Shown here: one piece after another, positions 32,386 through 42,828 of the stretch
Layout: each line of letters opens with the position of its first letter
How positions within the stretch are numbered: the stretch's first letter is position 1
NCBI GenBank assembly: GCA_027704905.1
Contig: CM051019.1
Location: 23,735,038 to 23,799,037, forward strand
Reading direction: 5' to 3'
DNA length: 64,000 nt
Source of the DNA: Muraenolepis orangiensis
Lineage: Eukaryota > Chordata > Actinopteri > Gadiformes > Muraenolepididae
Position numbers and translations under genes: made by a program
The notes under the pieces: generated by a model
Databases searched by the model: none
The model's input: the letters and a program-made list of their open reading frames with translations, nothing else
Told to the model about the DNA's origin: nothing

Positions 32386-33366
32386 ATGCGGTCACAAGTC
32401 ATTCACTGGGCTCACACCTCACTACTCACCTGTCATCCGGGGGTCAAACGAACCGTATTCACTGTTCGGCAGAGGTTTTGGTGGCCGTCGTTAGTGAAAG
32501 ATATAACGGAGTACGTGGAAGCATGTACAGTATGTGCCAGGAATAATACTTTGTCCAAGCCACAGATGGGTCTTCTGCAGCCCCTGCCCATCCCCAGCAG
32601 ACCCTGGTCCGACATATTCATGGACTTTGTCACGGGTCTGCCTCCATCTAAAGGTAACACCACCGTTCTCACGGTGGTGGACCGATTTTCAAAGATGGTA
32701 CATTTTATTGCTCTGCATAAATTGCCTTCTGCTAAAGAGACGGCTCAAGTACTGCTAGTGGTGGTCCCGTCTGCTCACGCTCTCGTTAAGAGATGCCTTC
32801 GTATTTCGGCTGCCGCTCGTCGGGTCCTCCTGAAGAGTTCAATCCGGATGAAGAGGGGGGCTGATCGACGGCGGCGGACGGCACCTACCTACAGACCGGG
32901 GCAGAGGGTGTGGCTATCCACAAGAGACTTGCCTATCCATGTCATGTCAAGAAAGCTCGCTCCAAGGTTTGTGGGTCCATTTCCCGTTACCAAGGTCATA
33001 AATCCTGTTTCTGTTCGTCTTCGTCTACCCAGGTCACTGCGGGTCCATCCGACCTTCCACGTCAGGATTAAGCCAGTATTGGACAGTTCCTTGGTTCCCC
33101 CATCCAAGCCCCCTCCTCCCCCCCAGGTCATTGATGGGGGCCCGGTGTATGCAGTCAAGCGTCTTTTGGCTGTCAGTCGAGGTCGGCAATTCTTGGTGGA
33201 CTGGGAAGGATATGGCCCCGAGGAACGGTTGTGGGTTCCATGGGTTTCATCATCGGGCAGGCACTTATTGAGGATTTTTATAGGAGACATCCAGAAGCTC
33301 CTGGGCCGTCAGGAGTCGTCCCTAGAGGGGGGGGGGGGTACTGTTGTGCGTCGCAAGCTATGCTGA
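32386..33366 (+). pseudogene. Chromovirus integrase with chromodomain, core deleted
   Basis: A 326-codon frame. The HHCC zinc domain (CHPGVKRTVFTVRQRFWWPS, ACTVCARNN) and the first catalytic Asp region (IFMDFVTGLP, VVDRFSKMVHFIALHKLPSA) are present. Sequence then jumps directly from KETAQVLL to the C-terminal part, so the second Asp and the Glu of the DDE triad are deleted. The C-terminal YRPGQRVWLSTRDLP, APRFVGPFPVTKVINPVSVR and a chromodomain (VYAVKRLLAVSRGRQFLVDW then EGYGPEERLWVPW) remain. In chromoviruses the chromodomain directs integration to particular chromatin. This integrase cannot be catalytic. Confidence 0.88.
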
Positions 33367-33746
33367 AAAGTTTCTGTTTATTCATGTATGATGTTTAGTT
33401 TATTTCCAGGGTTTTATTTCTATAGGCAGTCTTCCTCCCGCCCCCTGTGATTGGTTATGTCATTATTGTTTGCACCTGGTGATGTCTCCTGGCATAAATA
33501 GGTCCAAGCAATCACTGTCTCGTTGCCAGATTGTCTCGTTGTGCCGAGTTCTTCAGCGTTCAGGTTCCACGTCATGCCACGCCACAGTCAAGTTTTTGGT
33601 GAATCATTATTTTCCCTTTAAGCTTTACAATCATCGAGTGACTTTTTGTGTTGGACCTTGCTTTTCCAGTAAAGACTCTTTTTACTTTATCACTGTGTCT
33701 GCATTCGTGCTTTTGGATCCACACCGTGTACGCCCGTGACACTGGG

Positions 33747-36055
33747 CAGGAAATGTTGAGTTTTGGTCTGTCTCTATTAAATCTTTCTCACCTTCTATTA
33801 ACAGGCTATGGTATCTGATCTTTAGTTGGTTCTGCTGCACTCTGCTTGACGTGTGCTATAGTAATACACACATTCTAGTGAGGTTTGGATGGTTCATTAT
33901 TTCCTGTTCTGTGTGTTATCTACGTCTGTGGCTTTCTCCCTTTTTATGGGGCTGTTGACCTCTTTAAGTTAACGGGCCTGACTAATTCTTCTTATCTCTC
34001 CTCTTATATTCTCTCCCTTATATCTTTTATTGATGTGTTCTTTGTTTAATCCCTGAACTTCTCCCTTTCTGATAAATACTTTCTCTTCCTATGCAATCTC
34101 TTCTCTGACTCCCACCAAAGGTTCCACTGTATGTGTTGCCTTCTACCGATGACACGGCTCTGCTGGTCCTCTTGACCGTGTGTGCCCTGTTGGAAAGTGT
34201 TCTGCCACAGTGGGATCAGTCCTTCACTATTAACTATTATCTTTATTTTATTATCATTATCATATTTATTACTATTATTATTATTTATTCATATTCAAAA
34301 TTCATCATACCCCCAACCCAAAACTAGATAACACCGTAGTGTCTTTTGATCAACCCAAGCTTCTTACGCGGCGGGGAGGATCAAATTACACTGGCAGTTC
34401 TCTATTTAAGTCTTCTGTTAGGTTCCTTTATTAAGACATTCCCATGCACATATCATATAACATACACTAAAATCACAATTCAATATTGGTACCGTAGAAT
34501 TTGTGAACAATGTTACAAGGGGCGTTATACACAGAGCCACCTGATCAAACGGCCTGGTCTCGTTTCCCTATATGGTCTCTTCCTACGACCCTCGGTGTCC
34601 CAGACTCCTTTTCCGTTCCCAGAACATGCCAACCCAGTTGGTCTTATAACCATTCCCAGATCGTCCCAACCTAGTTGGTCTTATTATCACAATATCTCAG
34701 CAGTCATAGCCATGCATTGCATTATTTAAACAATTGTATTTTATCCTTACCATTTTGACGGATCCTTTCAGAACGCAGATCTGAGATTATTCAGCAGCCA
34801 ACACTCTCACCTAATCCCTCTAGTCTAGCTATGCAGAGTTCATGAGATGGTTCTGCTAGTCTCCGTGTTGGGCCTTTGGGAGTGTTGGTCAGCTGCGTCT
34901 CCTCTCGTCCGTCCTTGCGCCCCCGTCGATGATCACGTTGCTCTAATCGGCAGATCCTCAGATACACATATTAACTGTGCTCCAACCTGAGCACAGGTTG
35001 AGATACGATACAATTCAATACAATATTCCATGGAACAGGGAGCAAGAGATCTCTACCTGACAGACCGGATAACCAGTTAACTGCCTGACAGTAGTTCACC
35101 TGAAAAGACTGCCGCTTCTCAGATTCAAACACATATTTAACCCGTTCATACTCCGCCTGGTCATCGCTTGGTCATCATTTTCCCTCCAGACCTTGCTTAG
35201 CAATCGTTATCCGGCTCTCAATGTCTGTGTGGCAGGGCGACCGCCCCCATCAACGACCCCTTTCTGCGACCGGTCATCCGCGACAGCTTCCACCTCCTTC
35301 CGGCCCTGAGGGTCATTCTGTTATCTATTCTCTAATACACTCCTCCACGGCCTTCAACTGCCGGGTCAACACTTTCTGCTGAGCAATAACATTTGTGTCT
35401 AACACACTACTTATCTAAAGGGTGGGGTACATGGGAACACTCCTAACACATGAATACACACTTCTAACTTTTACCAAATATCCATGTATTATTTATATGA
35501 AATACACATTCATTTTCTTGATTCTTACCAGAGCAGCAACCGTACAAGGACTAGCAGGTTCAAGGATAGTTTTAATCCCCAGGCAGTGACCTACTGAACT
35601 GCTAGGAGTGCTGCCACTATCATAACATTGTCATTTACATTACACTATCATAACTTTGCTGGACTTTCTGGACTCATCACTCTGGACTAAATCTTTTTGC
35701 ACAATTCAACACATTTACATATCATCCATCAGTCAATTTGTTGTTCTTTTTGTGTTCATTTTTATTGTATATAGTATTTTTTCATGGTATTGTTTTGTAG
35801 ATTCATACTGCGGCATGGAATTGGGAGTAAGCATTCCATTATACTTGTTGCAAATGGCCAATAAATCTATTATTTCTTGTATCTTGTCGTTCCAACTGTT
35901 GTTCTCTGATCATTAAACACCAGTTCTCTATATTGTTCTTTCATAGAAAGCACAGTTTTATGAAAGGCCCTTCTTTCAAGCAGGAAAAAAGGTTTTTCAT
36001 GAATAAATAAAGACATAAGGCGACAGGGGGAATGGGATTTGTTGTGTATGTACCA
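33747..36055. other. Unassigned, possibly retroviral leader and other repeats
   Basis: No convincing coding frame. 33747-34130 is pyrimidine-rich on plus (purine-rich on minus), like 29100-29400 on the other side of the Gypsy insertion, and is probably the same retroviral remnant. 34330-35640 has no recognised structure. An open frame at 35656-35916 is hydrophobic and AT-rich and shows no family features. Confidence 0.45.
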
Positions 36056-36320
36056 CACACAGTCAACCTTATTAAACCACAGAGACAGAAGTTCGTATAA
36101 CTTGAGCGTGTCGCTCTCTTTACTCCCCTGATTAGGCAGGTGAATCTCATTACATATAGCAATGCGCAGGTGCGTAGTCCATACGTAAAACACATCAGAT
36201 GCAATCACATACATTACACTCCTCCCTTTCAGCATTGATGTTCTCATTTAACTAAGGAGGTGAATAGTAATAAACTACATCTGAACAATTTTTATCATCC
36301 TACAACATAATCACATGTTC

Positions 36321-39300
36321 TTAGTCTTTTGGACAGTATCTCTCTGGTGGTTTACGAACTCTGTCCGGGTAACGCCTGGCAGGCATATCAGTCAAGGTTT
36401 CAGCAGGCTCTTGGACTACAGGTGGGTCTACTCCAGAGCCATCTGCCCGGTCTTCAAGGGTGTCGCTGGTGTCAGGGACTCTGTCTTTGAACTCAAGTCC
36501 ATCCCAGCTAGGGGTAGGCTCAGAGTCCTTGTCTGTCGGCCCAGCTGCATCCAACAGCTGATCAACATGTCTACGCCAGATTGTGTCCTGGCCGACACTA
36601 ACAGTGTATGTCAACAACCCAGTTTGTGATGCAATGGTGCCTGATTGCCATTTTTGACTATTGTTGCGGTAGTCTCTGGCCAGCACATGCTGTCCAACAC
36701 GGAAGGTGCGCAAAGATCGCCGTTTTGAAGTGAAGGCAGCATCAAACTGCTTGCGCTGTACATGTCGGTGTAGATTGGGTTTCAGTAAGTCCAAGCGTGA
36801 TCTCAGTGGACATCCTAGAAAGAGCATGGCTGGGGTCTGTCCAGTTGTGGCATGAGTGCTGTTTCGATACGCCAACAGGAAGTTTGCAATCTTGTGCTGA
36901 AGCGACCCACCGTCTTTGTCCATGGCCTTAATGGACTGCTTGAAAGTCTGAATGAAGCGTTCGGCTTGTCCATTGGATGCAGGGTGATATGGCACAACAG
37001 TGGTGTGTTGGATGCCATTCTTTCTGACAAAACGCTGGAATTCTGCAGAAGTGAAAGGTGTTCCATTATCACTTACGATCTGATGTGGAAGCCCTGTGCG
37101 TGAAAACAATGTTCTTAAGAGGTCAACAGTCTTTGCAGAGGTTGCAGTCTTTGTACAAAAAACCTCTGGCCATTTCGAATGTGCATCAACCACAATCAGG
37201 TACATGCGGTCAAGGAAGGGTCCTGCATAATCTATATGCAACCGCTGCCAAGGCTTGGTAGGCCACTCCCACATGTGTAATGGTGCTGTTGCTGGTGACT
37301 TTTGGGTCTGTTGACACCCGTTGCATGTCTTGGCCAATGCCTCCAACTGCTCATCAATTCCAGGCCACCACACAAAGCTTCTAGCCAGACACTTCATTTT
37401 CACCACGCCTAAGTGTCCCTCATGCAGTACAGCCAGGACCCTGGAACGCAGGTTTGGCGGAACGATCACCCTCGCTCCCCACAAGATGCATCCCTGGTCC
37501 ACTGTGAGTTGTTCACGTCGGCTGGAATAGCCTGGCAGTGATGGATCACCCTTGTGTGGCCAGCCTTTCAGTGTCATGTCGAACACTCTGGAGAGGGTGG
37601 GGTCACGGCCTGTCTCACGTGCAATCTCCTCACTTGTTACAGGTAATTGCTCCACCTGCGCCATGTGGAACATGTCCACCAATTCTTTGGCTCTCTCTGG
37701 GGGCTGAAACTGAAGAGGTAGCCGGGAAAGCCCATCAGCATTCCCGTGCTGGTTAGTGCCCTTGTACTCAATGCTGTAGGTATGTGCACCCAAAAACAAA
37801 GCCCACCTCTGGATACGTGCAGCGGCCATGGCGGGGACTCCTTTTCCTGGATTGAAGATTGAGACAAGAGGTTTATGGTCTGTGAGGAGGGTAAAGTGTT
37901 TGCCGTACAAATACTGATTAAACTTCTTCACTCCCCATACTAGACTAAGAGCTTCTCTATCAATTTGTGCATAGTTACGTTCTGCTGCATTTAAAGATCT
38001 TGAGGCAAATGCTATTGGTCGCTCTGTTCCATCAGCGAACCTGTGTGATAGTACTGCCCCAATCCCGTATGGGGAAGCATCACATGCCAATTTAAGCGGC
38101 AACTGGGGGTCGAAGTGTGTAAGTACATTGTCAGATATAACCAACTGCTTTGCCTGGTTGAAAGCATCTTCACATTCTTTCGACCAGCGCCATCTAGTGC
38201 CCTTTTGGAGCAAACAGTTCAGTGGGTGCAGCACTGACGATAGATTGGGGAGAAATATTCGGTAATAGTTTACCAAGCCCAGGAAAGAGCGCAGTTGAGT
38301 AATGCTCTGTGGTGGTGGTGCCTTTAGCACGGCATCAACTTTATCCTTGCACTTGTGTAGACCATGTTTATCAATTATATGACCACAGTATTTGATGGAA
38401 TCCTGGAAAAACTCACACTTGGATTTGTTGGCCCTTAATCCAAAGTCTTCTAATCTCTTCAGAACTTTTTCCAGATTTTCAAGATGGGCATCGTCATTGG
38501 CTCCTGTTATCACTATGTCATCCAGATAGCACTGTGTGCTTGGTATGCCTTGTAGGACTTGTTCCATTGCCTTCTGCCATATAGCTGGAGCAGAAGCTAT
38601 GCCAAACACCAGGCGGTTGTACTGATAAAGGCCTTTCATGGTGTTGATCGTGAGGTACTTTTTGGAAGACTCATCCATCTCCATCTGTAGATACGCCTGT
38701 GCCAGATCAATCTTGGAGAACCGCTTACCCTGACCCAATGCTGCAAAGATGTCATCAATACGTGGCAAGGGGTATTGTTCAGCTTTCAAGATTGGATTGA
38801 TGGTTACTTTAAAATCTCCACAGAGGCGTATTGATCCGTTCCCCTTCACTACTGGAACAATAGGCGTCGCCCATTCTGACCAGTCCACTTTGGATAGAAT
38901 GCCCGCATTTTCCAAACTTTGCAGCTCTTTCTCCACTTTGGGGCGAAGGGCATATGGTACCTGGCGAGCCTTGATGAACTTGGGGACTGCATCGTCCTCT
39001 AACACAATTTTACCTTTCATGTGCTTCAACGTTCCAATGCCTTCCTGGAAGACTTTTCTGGTGTTCCTCAGTATTTTTCTTAGTCTTTCAGCTGTGGAGC
39101 GGCTGCTCTGTTTTTCAGTGTCTGTTTCAGATTGCATTTCTTTAATTGACTGCCAGTCTAGTTGCACTTTACGCAGCCACTCACGCCCAAACAGGGGTGC
39201 ACCTCCTTTTTCAATAACATACAGCAATAGCACATGCACTTGATCAGCATATTTAACGTTCACTGTGATCACGCCCAGTGGTGTAATCCTCTCCCCAGTG

Positions 39301-39755
39301 TATGTTTTCAGCATCACAGCAGTAGATTGTAATTGCAGGTGTGCAAAGTGCGTCCTGTAGTCTTTATTGGAGATCACAGACAAGGCAGACCCAGTATCCA
39401 ACTCCATGTTTAATGTAACCTCTTCCACTTTGGGTGAAACCCAGATGATTCCCCTGTCGGATTTGTTTAATGAACACACATCAAAGTAGGCTAGATCTTG
39501 GTCAGAGTCTGAGTCCCATGTTTCAATATCATGGATCTTTTGATTTTTTCCTTTTTGTTTATGAAACTTTTTCTCTTTCACTTTTGTTCTGCACATTTTG
39601 GCTATGTGGCCTGTTCTCTGACACTGTCTGCATTCTCTCTCTTTAAACCAACAATCATCTGGAGTGTGAATTCTTCCCACAGCGAAAGCATGGGCTAGTT
39701 CTCTGTTGAAAGCATGGGCTAGTTCTCGGTTGCCTCCACTCCATTTTCTGTACAT
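36321..39755 (-). CDS. Gypsy pol polyprotein, apparently intact
   Basis: 1144 codons. Residues about 34-55: last zinc-knuckle parts (CRQCQRTGHIAKMC). Protease active site MELDTGSALSV at about 117-127. Reverse transcriptase at about 260-460 with LCGDFKVTINPI, FSKIDLAQAYLQMEM and catalytic YLDD at about 410-413. RNase H at about 555-680 with Asp 559 (ACDASPYG), Glu 601 (DREALSLVWG) and Asp 626 (LLTDHKPL). Integrase with HHCC (HEGHLG ... CNGC, 778-814) and DDE residues Asp 842 (IDYAGP), Asp 896 (VSDNGTPF) and Glu 932 (GQAERF). The C-terminal LARDYRNNSQKWQSG region is present; there is no chromodomain. It looks like the K02A2.6-like/Mag side of Gypsy. All catalytic residues I can check are present. 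A 24-bp in-frame duplication lies near the start. Confidence 0.95.
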   Translation of the reverse strand: MYRKWSGGNRELAHAFNRELAHAFAVGRIHTPDDCWFKERECRQCQRTGHIAKMCRTKVKEKKFHKQKGKNQKIHDIETWDSDSDQDLAYFDVCSLNKSDRGIIWVSPKVEEVTLNMELDTGSALSVISNKDYRTHFAHLQLQSTAVMLKTYTGERITPLGVITVNVKYADQVHVLLLYVIEKGGAPLFGREWLRKVQLDWQSIKEMQSETDTEKQSSRSTAERLRKILRNTRKVFQEGIGTLKHMKGKIVLEDDAVPKFIKARQVPYALRPKVEKELQSLENAGILSKVDWSEWATPIVPVVKGNGSIRLCGDFKVTINPILKAEQYPLPRIDDIFAALGQGKRFSKIDLAQAYLQMEMDESSKKYLTINTMKGLYQYNRLVFGIASAPAIWQKAMEQVLQGIPSTQCYLDDIVITGANDDAHLENLEKVLKRLEDFGLRANKSKCEFFQDSIKYCGHIIDKHGLHKCKDKVDAVLKAPPPQSITQLRSFLGLVNYYRIFLPNLSSVLHPLNCLLQKGTRWRWSKECEDAFNQAKQLVISDNVLTHFDPQLPLKLACDASPYGIGAVLSHRFADGTERPIAFASRSLNAAERNYAQIDREALSLVWGVKKFNQYLYGKHFTLLTDHKPLVSIFNPGKGVPAMAAARIQRWALFLGAHTYSIEYKGTNQHGNADGLSRLPLQFQPPERAKELVDMFHMAQVEQLPVTSEEIARETGRDPTLSRVFDMTLKGWPHKGDPSLPGYSSRREQLTVDQGCILWGARVIVPPNLRSRVLAVLHEGHLGVVKMKCLARSFVWWPGIDEQLEALAKTCNGCQQTQKSPATAPLHMWEWPTKPWQRLHIDYAGPFLDRMYLIVVDAHSKWPEVFCTKTATSAKTVDLLRTLFSRTGLPHQIVSDNGTPFTSAEFQRFVRKNGIQHTTVVPYHPASNGQAERFIQTFKQSIKAMDKDGGSLQHKIANFLLAYRNSTHATTGQTPAMLFLGCPLRSRLDLLKPNLHRHVQRKQFDAAFTSKRRSLRTFRVGQHVLARDYRNNSQKWQSGTIASQTGLLTYTVSVGQDTIWRRHVDQLLDAAGPTDKDSEPTPSWDGLEFKDRVPDTSDTLEDRADGSGVDPPVVQEPAETLTDMPARRYPDRVRKPPERYCPKD

Positions 39756-40431
39756 GATGCTCTTGGCCCATCTGCTCTCGCAATTCCACCGTGTCTTTTG
39801 CAGCGGTTTCCATGGCAGATGCTATTTCTATGGCACGTTGGAATGTCAGATCTCTCTCAGTCAACAGTCTTTTTTGTATGTTTTCTCTGTCTAATCCACA
39901 CACAAATCGATCACGCAGGGTATCTGCTAAATGACCCCCAAATTCGCAGTGTTCAGCTAGTTTCCTAAGCTCAGCTACAAAGACAGCAATCGTCTCCTTT
40001 TTTAGCTGATTACGTTTATAGAACCTAAAACGTTCAGCAATGAGAAGTGGTTTCGGATTCAGATGATCTTGTAAGACACGTACCATCTCTGCGTAGGACT
40101 TTTCTGCTGGTTTAATGGGCGCTAACAGGCTACGCAACAATGTATACGTTTTCGCCCCCATAGCACACAAAAGGACAGATACTTTTTTACCTTCGGCAAT
40201 GTCGTTGGCTACACAATACTGATCCAACCTTTCGATGTACGTTGCCCAATCCTCCGATGAGCTGTCGTAACTATCCAATTTCCCGATTGCTCCTGCCATC
40301 CTTGGTTTATATTCCGTTTCGTTTAGTTCTTCATCCACTATGCATCGACGAACCTCTCTCAACTCTCGTTTCAGATCCTCATGAAGTTTCCCCTTTTTCC
40401 GAGTGTCCATTAACTTTTTCCTCGTCGCCAC
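39655..40431 (-). CDS. Gypsy gag
   Basis: 258 codons, opening directly at the 5' LTR junction; the first codon in the frame is GTG, the first ATG is a few codons later, and the true start is uncertain. Capsid-like part: LDSYDSSSEDWATYIERLDQ, KKVSVLLCAMGAKTYTLL and FVAELRKLAEHCEFGGHLAD, ending in the first half of a zinc knuckle (CFRCGKNSHSR). pol is in the +1 frame relative to gag with a 101-base overlap, and the two frames meet inside that knuckle. This is either a +1 frameshift site or a small indel in this copy. A 24-bp tandem duplication (the RTSPCF unit) lies just before the knuckle. Confidence 0.88.
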   Translation of the reverse strand: MATRKKLMDTRKKGKLHEDLKRELREVRRCIVDEELNETEYKPRMAGAIGKLDSYDSSSEDWATYIERLDQYCVANDIAEGKKVSVLLCAMGAKTYTLLRSLLAPIKPAEKSYAEMVRVLQDHLNPKPLLIAERFRFYKRNQLKKETIAVFVAELRKLAEHCEFGGHLADTLRDRFVCGLDRENIQKRLLTERDLTFQRAIEIASAMETAAKDTVELREQMGQEHHVQKMEWRQPRTSPCFQQRTSPCFRCGKNSHSR

Positions 40432-40594
40432 ACAGTCAACCTTATTAAACCACAGAGACAGAAGTTCGTATAACTTGAGCGTGTCGCTCTCTTTACTCCC
40501 TGATTAGGCAGGTGAATCTCATTACATATAGCAATGCGCAGGTGCGTAGTCCATACGTAAAACACATCAGATGCAATCACATACATTACAGGAT

Positions 40595-41600
40595 TGTACT
40601 ATTATCTTTTTATTTTTTAAATGTAGACAACAATGGGAATCGGGTAGGAGGGAAAAAAATCACATTCTGGCATATTTATATTATTTATTGGACAATTCAA
40701 ATAACTCAAAACAAAAAAATAAAAATAAAAACAAAAAAATAAAATATATATCTCCATATTTTTGAGATATAAATATTTTAAATGTGTACATACCTAGAAG
40801 AACAGAGAGTAGATGGTTTTATGCCAAACAGGAAGAAAACGGTAAAAACCCAAAAGCATAAACTGTGACATAACTAGAAGTAAGTCTATCAATGGAATCA
40901 TGATGGTCATTACAAGCTATAACGACTTATTATTACATGAATTAATCTCACTGAATAAGGTACGATCTCTTGTTGATTGTTCTGTTGATCTTGTTTCATA
41001 TATTCTATGCTTGGTCTGTGGCGCCCTCTAAAGGACAAAACATGAACTGATTTGAAAAGCATGTTTCCCATCATTTACATTTAGAGCACGTGTTCAGCAA
41101 CTATCGTCTGGTGAACGCTGTATTAATAACACATTATAGATTACACTGTTCACTACTGAGTGTAGGCCTAGGCCTACTGCTGGCTGCCTTTAAGCAATAC
41201 AAAGGAACACTAAGTTGATTGCGTTGCATTTGAACGCCACACAACAACAAGCTAGCTCTGACCACTTCAACCTGCTGTCATCACGCGGCCTCCACACGTT
41301 TGCCATTTCACCAGTCGGTGGACGGAGACAAAATGGACGCCGGCGTCTGCCGTGTCCCTGACACATGTGGGACGGCCCCTGGTGTTTCCAACACATGTGG
41401 GACGGGCCCTGGAGTTCTTCTAGATGTCCGCTTGGCCGGATTCCCCGGGGCCTGTTTGGGACTGAAGCGGTGGAAAACACAAGTTAAAAGTGAGACGCAT
41501 GACAAAATAATCATCTTTCTATCAGCAGTTGTCACATTCAGTAATAATTCTCTATGCATTCAGACAGCACTACACAATTGCAAACTCACTATAGTGCACT
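40595..41600. other. Intergenic, no gene seen
   Basis: AT-rich at 40600-40790. A ggcgccctctaaagg string at 41020 resembles the ggcgccctctagagg of the triplet-repeat family (43474, 57055). Open frames at 41190-41600 contain a local duplication (acatgtgggacggccc / acatgtgggacgggcc) but no recognised domain. Confidence 0.45.
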
Positions 41601-41638
41601 AAACACAAACAATATGTTGGTCGGCGGTCTCTCCTCAC

Positions 41639-41746
41639 CTCTCGTCCTCCACTAGCCAACGAGGCGGAGCAGAACCACCAGGGTGAGGACGGAGAAGCCC
41701 AGCAGCACCGCCACATGCAGCAGGACCCCAGGTCCCCACGTCACCG
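41639..41746 (-). pseudogene. Receptor transmembrane exon, paralog A, with premature stop
   Basis: A 108-bp exon-like block with acceptor ttgcag and donor GTGAGG on the minus strand, phase 1 at both ends. It encodes VTWGPGVLLHVAVLLGFSVL plus TLVVLLRLVG, a single membrane-spanning helix, then TAG at codon 31 followed by WRTR before the donor. It aligns with the exon at 61466-61558, including both splice sites; that copy has no stop. The stop either makes a receptor with almost no cytoplasmic tail or marks a pseudogene. No matching cytoplasmic exon was found downstream (41.2-41.6 kb). Confidence 0.55.
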
Positions 41747-42360
41747 CTGCAACACATCAGTCACAACATCTCCTGATTGTGAAGTGCGTTGAGGTCAGGC
41801 CACGGGTTAGAAAAGCACTTTATTCACTCACAGAGTCCATTCACCCATTTGTTAACAACCTACAGGGTATCTGTCTGGAACCACAGAAAACTAGAGGTTC
41901 CCCCTCAGTAGAGCGCATATACCTCCGCCCCACCAAATAGTCCCCTGTGGTGAAAACGTGTGGTTGAGATGCAGTCAGATATGGTCCGGCTGTTAGAAGA
42001 CACATAACCGGGACAGTAGCGTACCTGTCCAACTCATCATCACTCAAAACCTATAGACTAACTATAGAACACGTTATTGAGGTTAAGAGACGTAGTCACT
42101 GTAATGTTTGTGGTATATGTTTGGTGGTGTTTCTGTTCTGTCCAGGAGGGGGCGCTCTTGTTTGTTCATTTGTTGATGTTGCGAAATAAATAAAGTTAGA
42201 AAATAGGAAATGAGAGTTAAGAGAGCTACGACAATGTGTTTTGATATTTCAATCCTAATAAATCCTCCAAGGAATTTAAAGAATTCTTTAAATTCAATCA
42301 AGTCATACTTTGTGTCTGACTGGATTTTAGGATCTTTACAGTCACCGGCTCTGGTTCTGA

Positions 42361-42368
42361 CACACACA

Positions 42369-42420
<52 letters not shown>

Positions 42421-42476
42421 CACACGCACACACACACGCACACGCACATGCACACACGCACACGCACACGCACACA
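42361..42476. repeat. (CA)n microsatellite with CG interruptions
   Basis: 116 bp of CA with cacgca variants toward the right end. Confidence 0.97.
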
Positions 42477-42828
42477 TAACTTGATGTTTTACGCGACCAA
42501 AAAAGAAGTGCATTGAGTGAGTAAGCTATGTTCATACATCATGTGTAAGCCTTATTTGTTACGCTACTTTAAGCAGATGTTCGAAGCTGGCTATAACATT
42601 TCACTGAAATAAATATTTTCTTTTCCGCATCTGAAGCACACTCTTCATACCTTAAAACACATCAAATATCAATATAAATATTAATATTGTAAACTCACAG
42701 TTCATACTCTCATTACTATGGAGCGGTTTGAACCAAAAACTGTACATTAAGGTACATCAATTAAAATATAAATACTTACTTATAAGTTGAGGATCTACCA
42801 GTAAACACTACAGCCCCGTCTCTCTTAC

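Larger units (their letters stand above)
29570..33741 (+). mobile_element. Complete but inactive Gypsy chromovirus
   Basis: 4172 bp between 5-bp duplications ctggg (29565-29569 and 33742-33746). 5' LTR 29570-29998 and 3' LTR 33342-33741, both TGTTGTGCG...TGACA; they differ by several substitutions and a 28-bp tandem duplication in the 5' copy (gttatgtcattattgtttgc unit). A poly-purine tract (tagagggggggggggg) directly precedes the 3' LTR. It inserted into a retroviral remnant. No conventional tRNA primer site is evident after the 5' LTR. Confidence 0.93.
36056..40590 (-). mobile_element. Young Gypsy LTR retrotransposon (minus strand)
   Basis: 5' LTR 40429-40590 and 3' LTR 36056-36218 are identical except for one C in a C run. 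A polypurine tract (gaaagggaggag on minus) immediately precedes the 3' LTR, and gag begins right after the 5' LTR. pol is one uninterrupted 1144-codon frame. The LTRs are unusually short (about 162 bp). I could not identify a clean target duplication at the ends. Near-identity of the LTRs implies recent insertion. Confidence 0.93.

Noticed and set aside
35656..36247. Open frames upstream of and across the 3' LTR of the young Gypsy
   Set aside because: The minus frame is LTR sequence read through; the plus frame is AT-rich with no motif.
41190..41602. Candidate cytoplasmic exon for receptor paralog A
   Set aside because: No alignment to the 29-bp exons at 51622 or 61354 and no matching splice donor.
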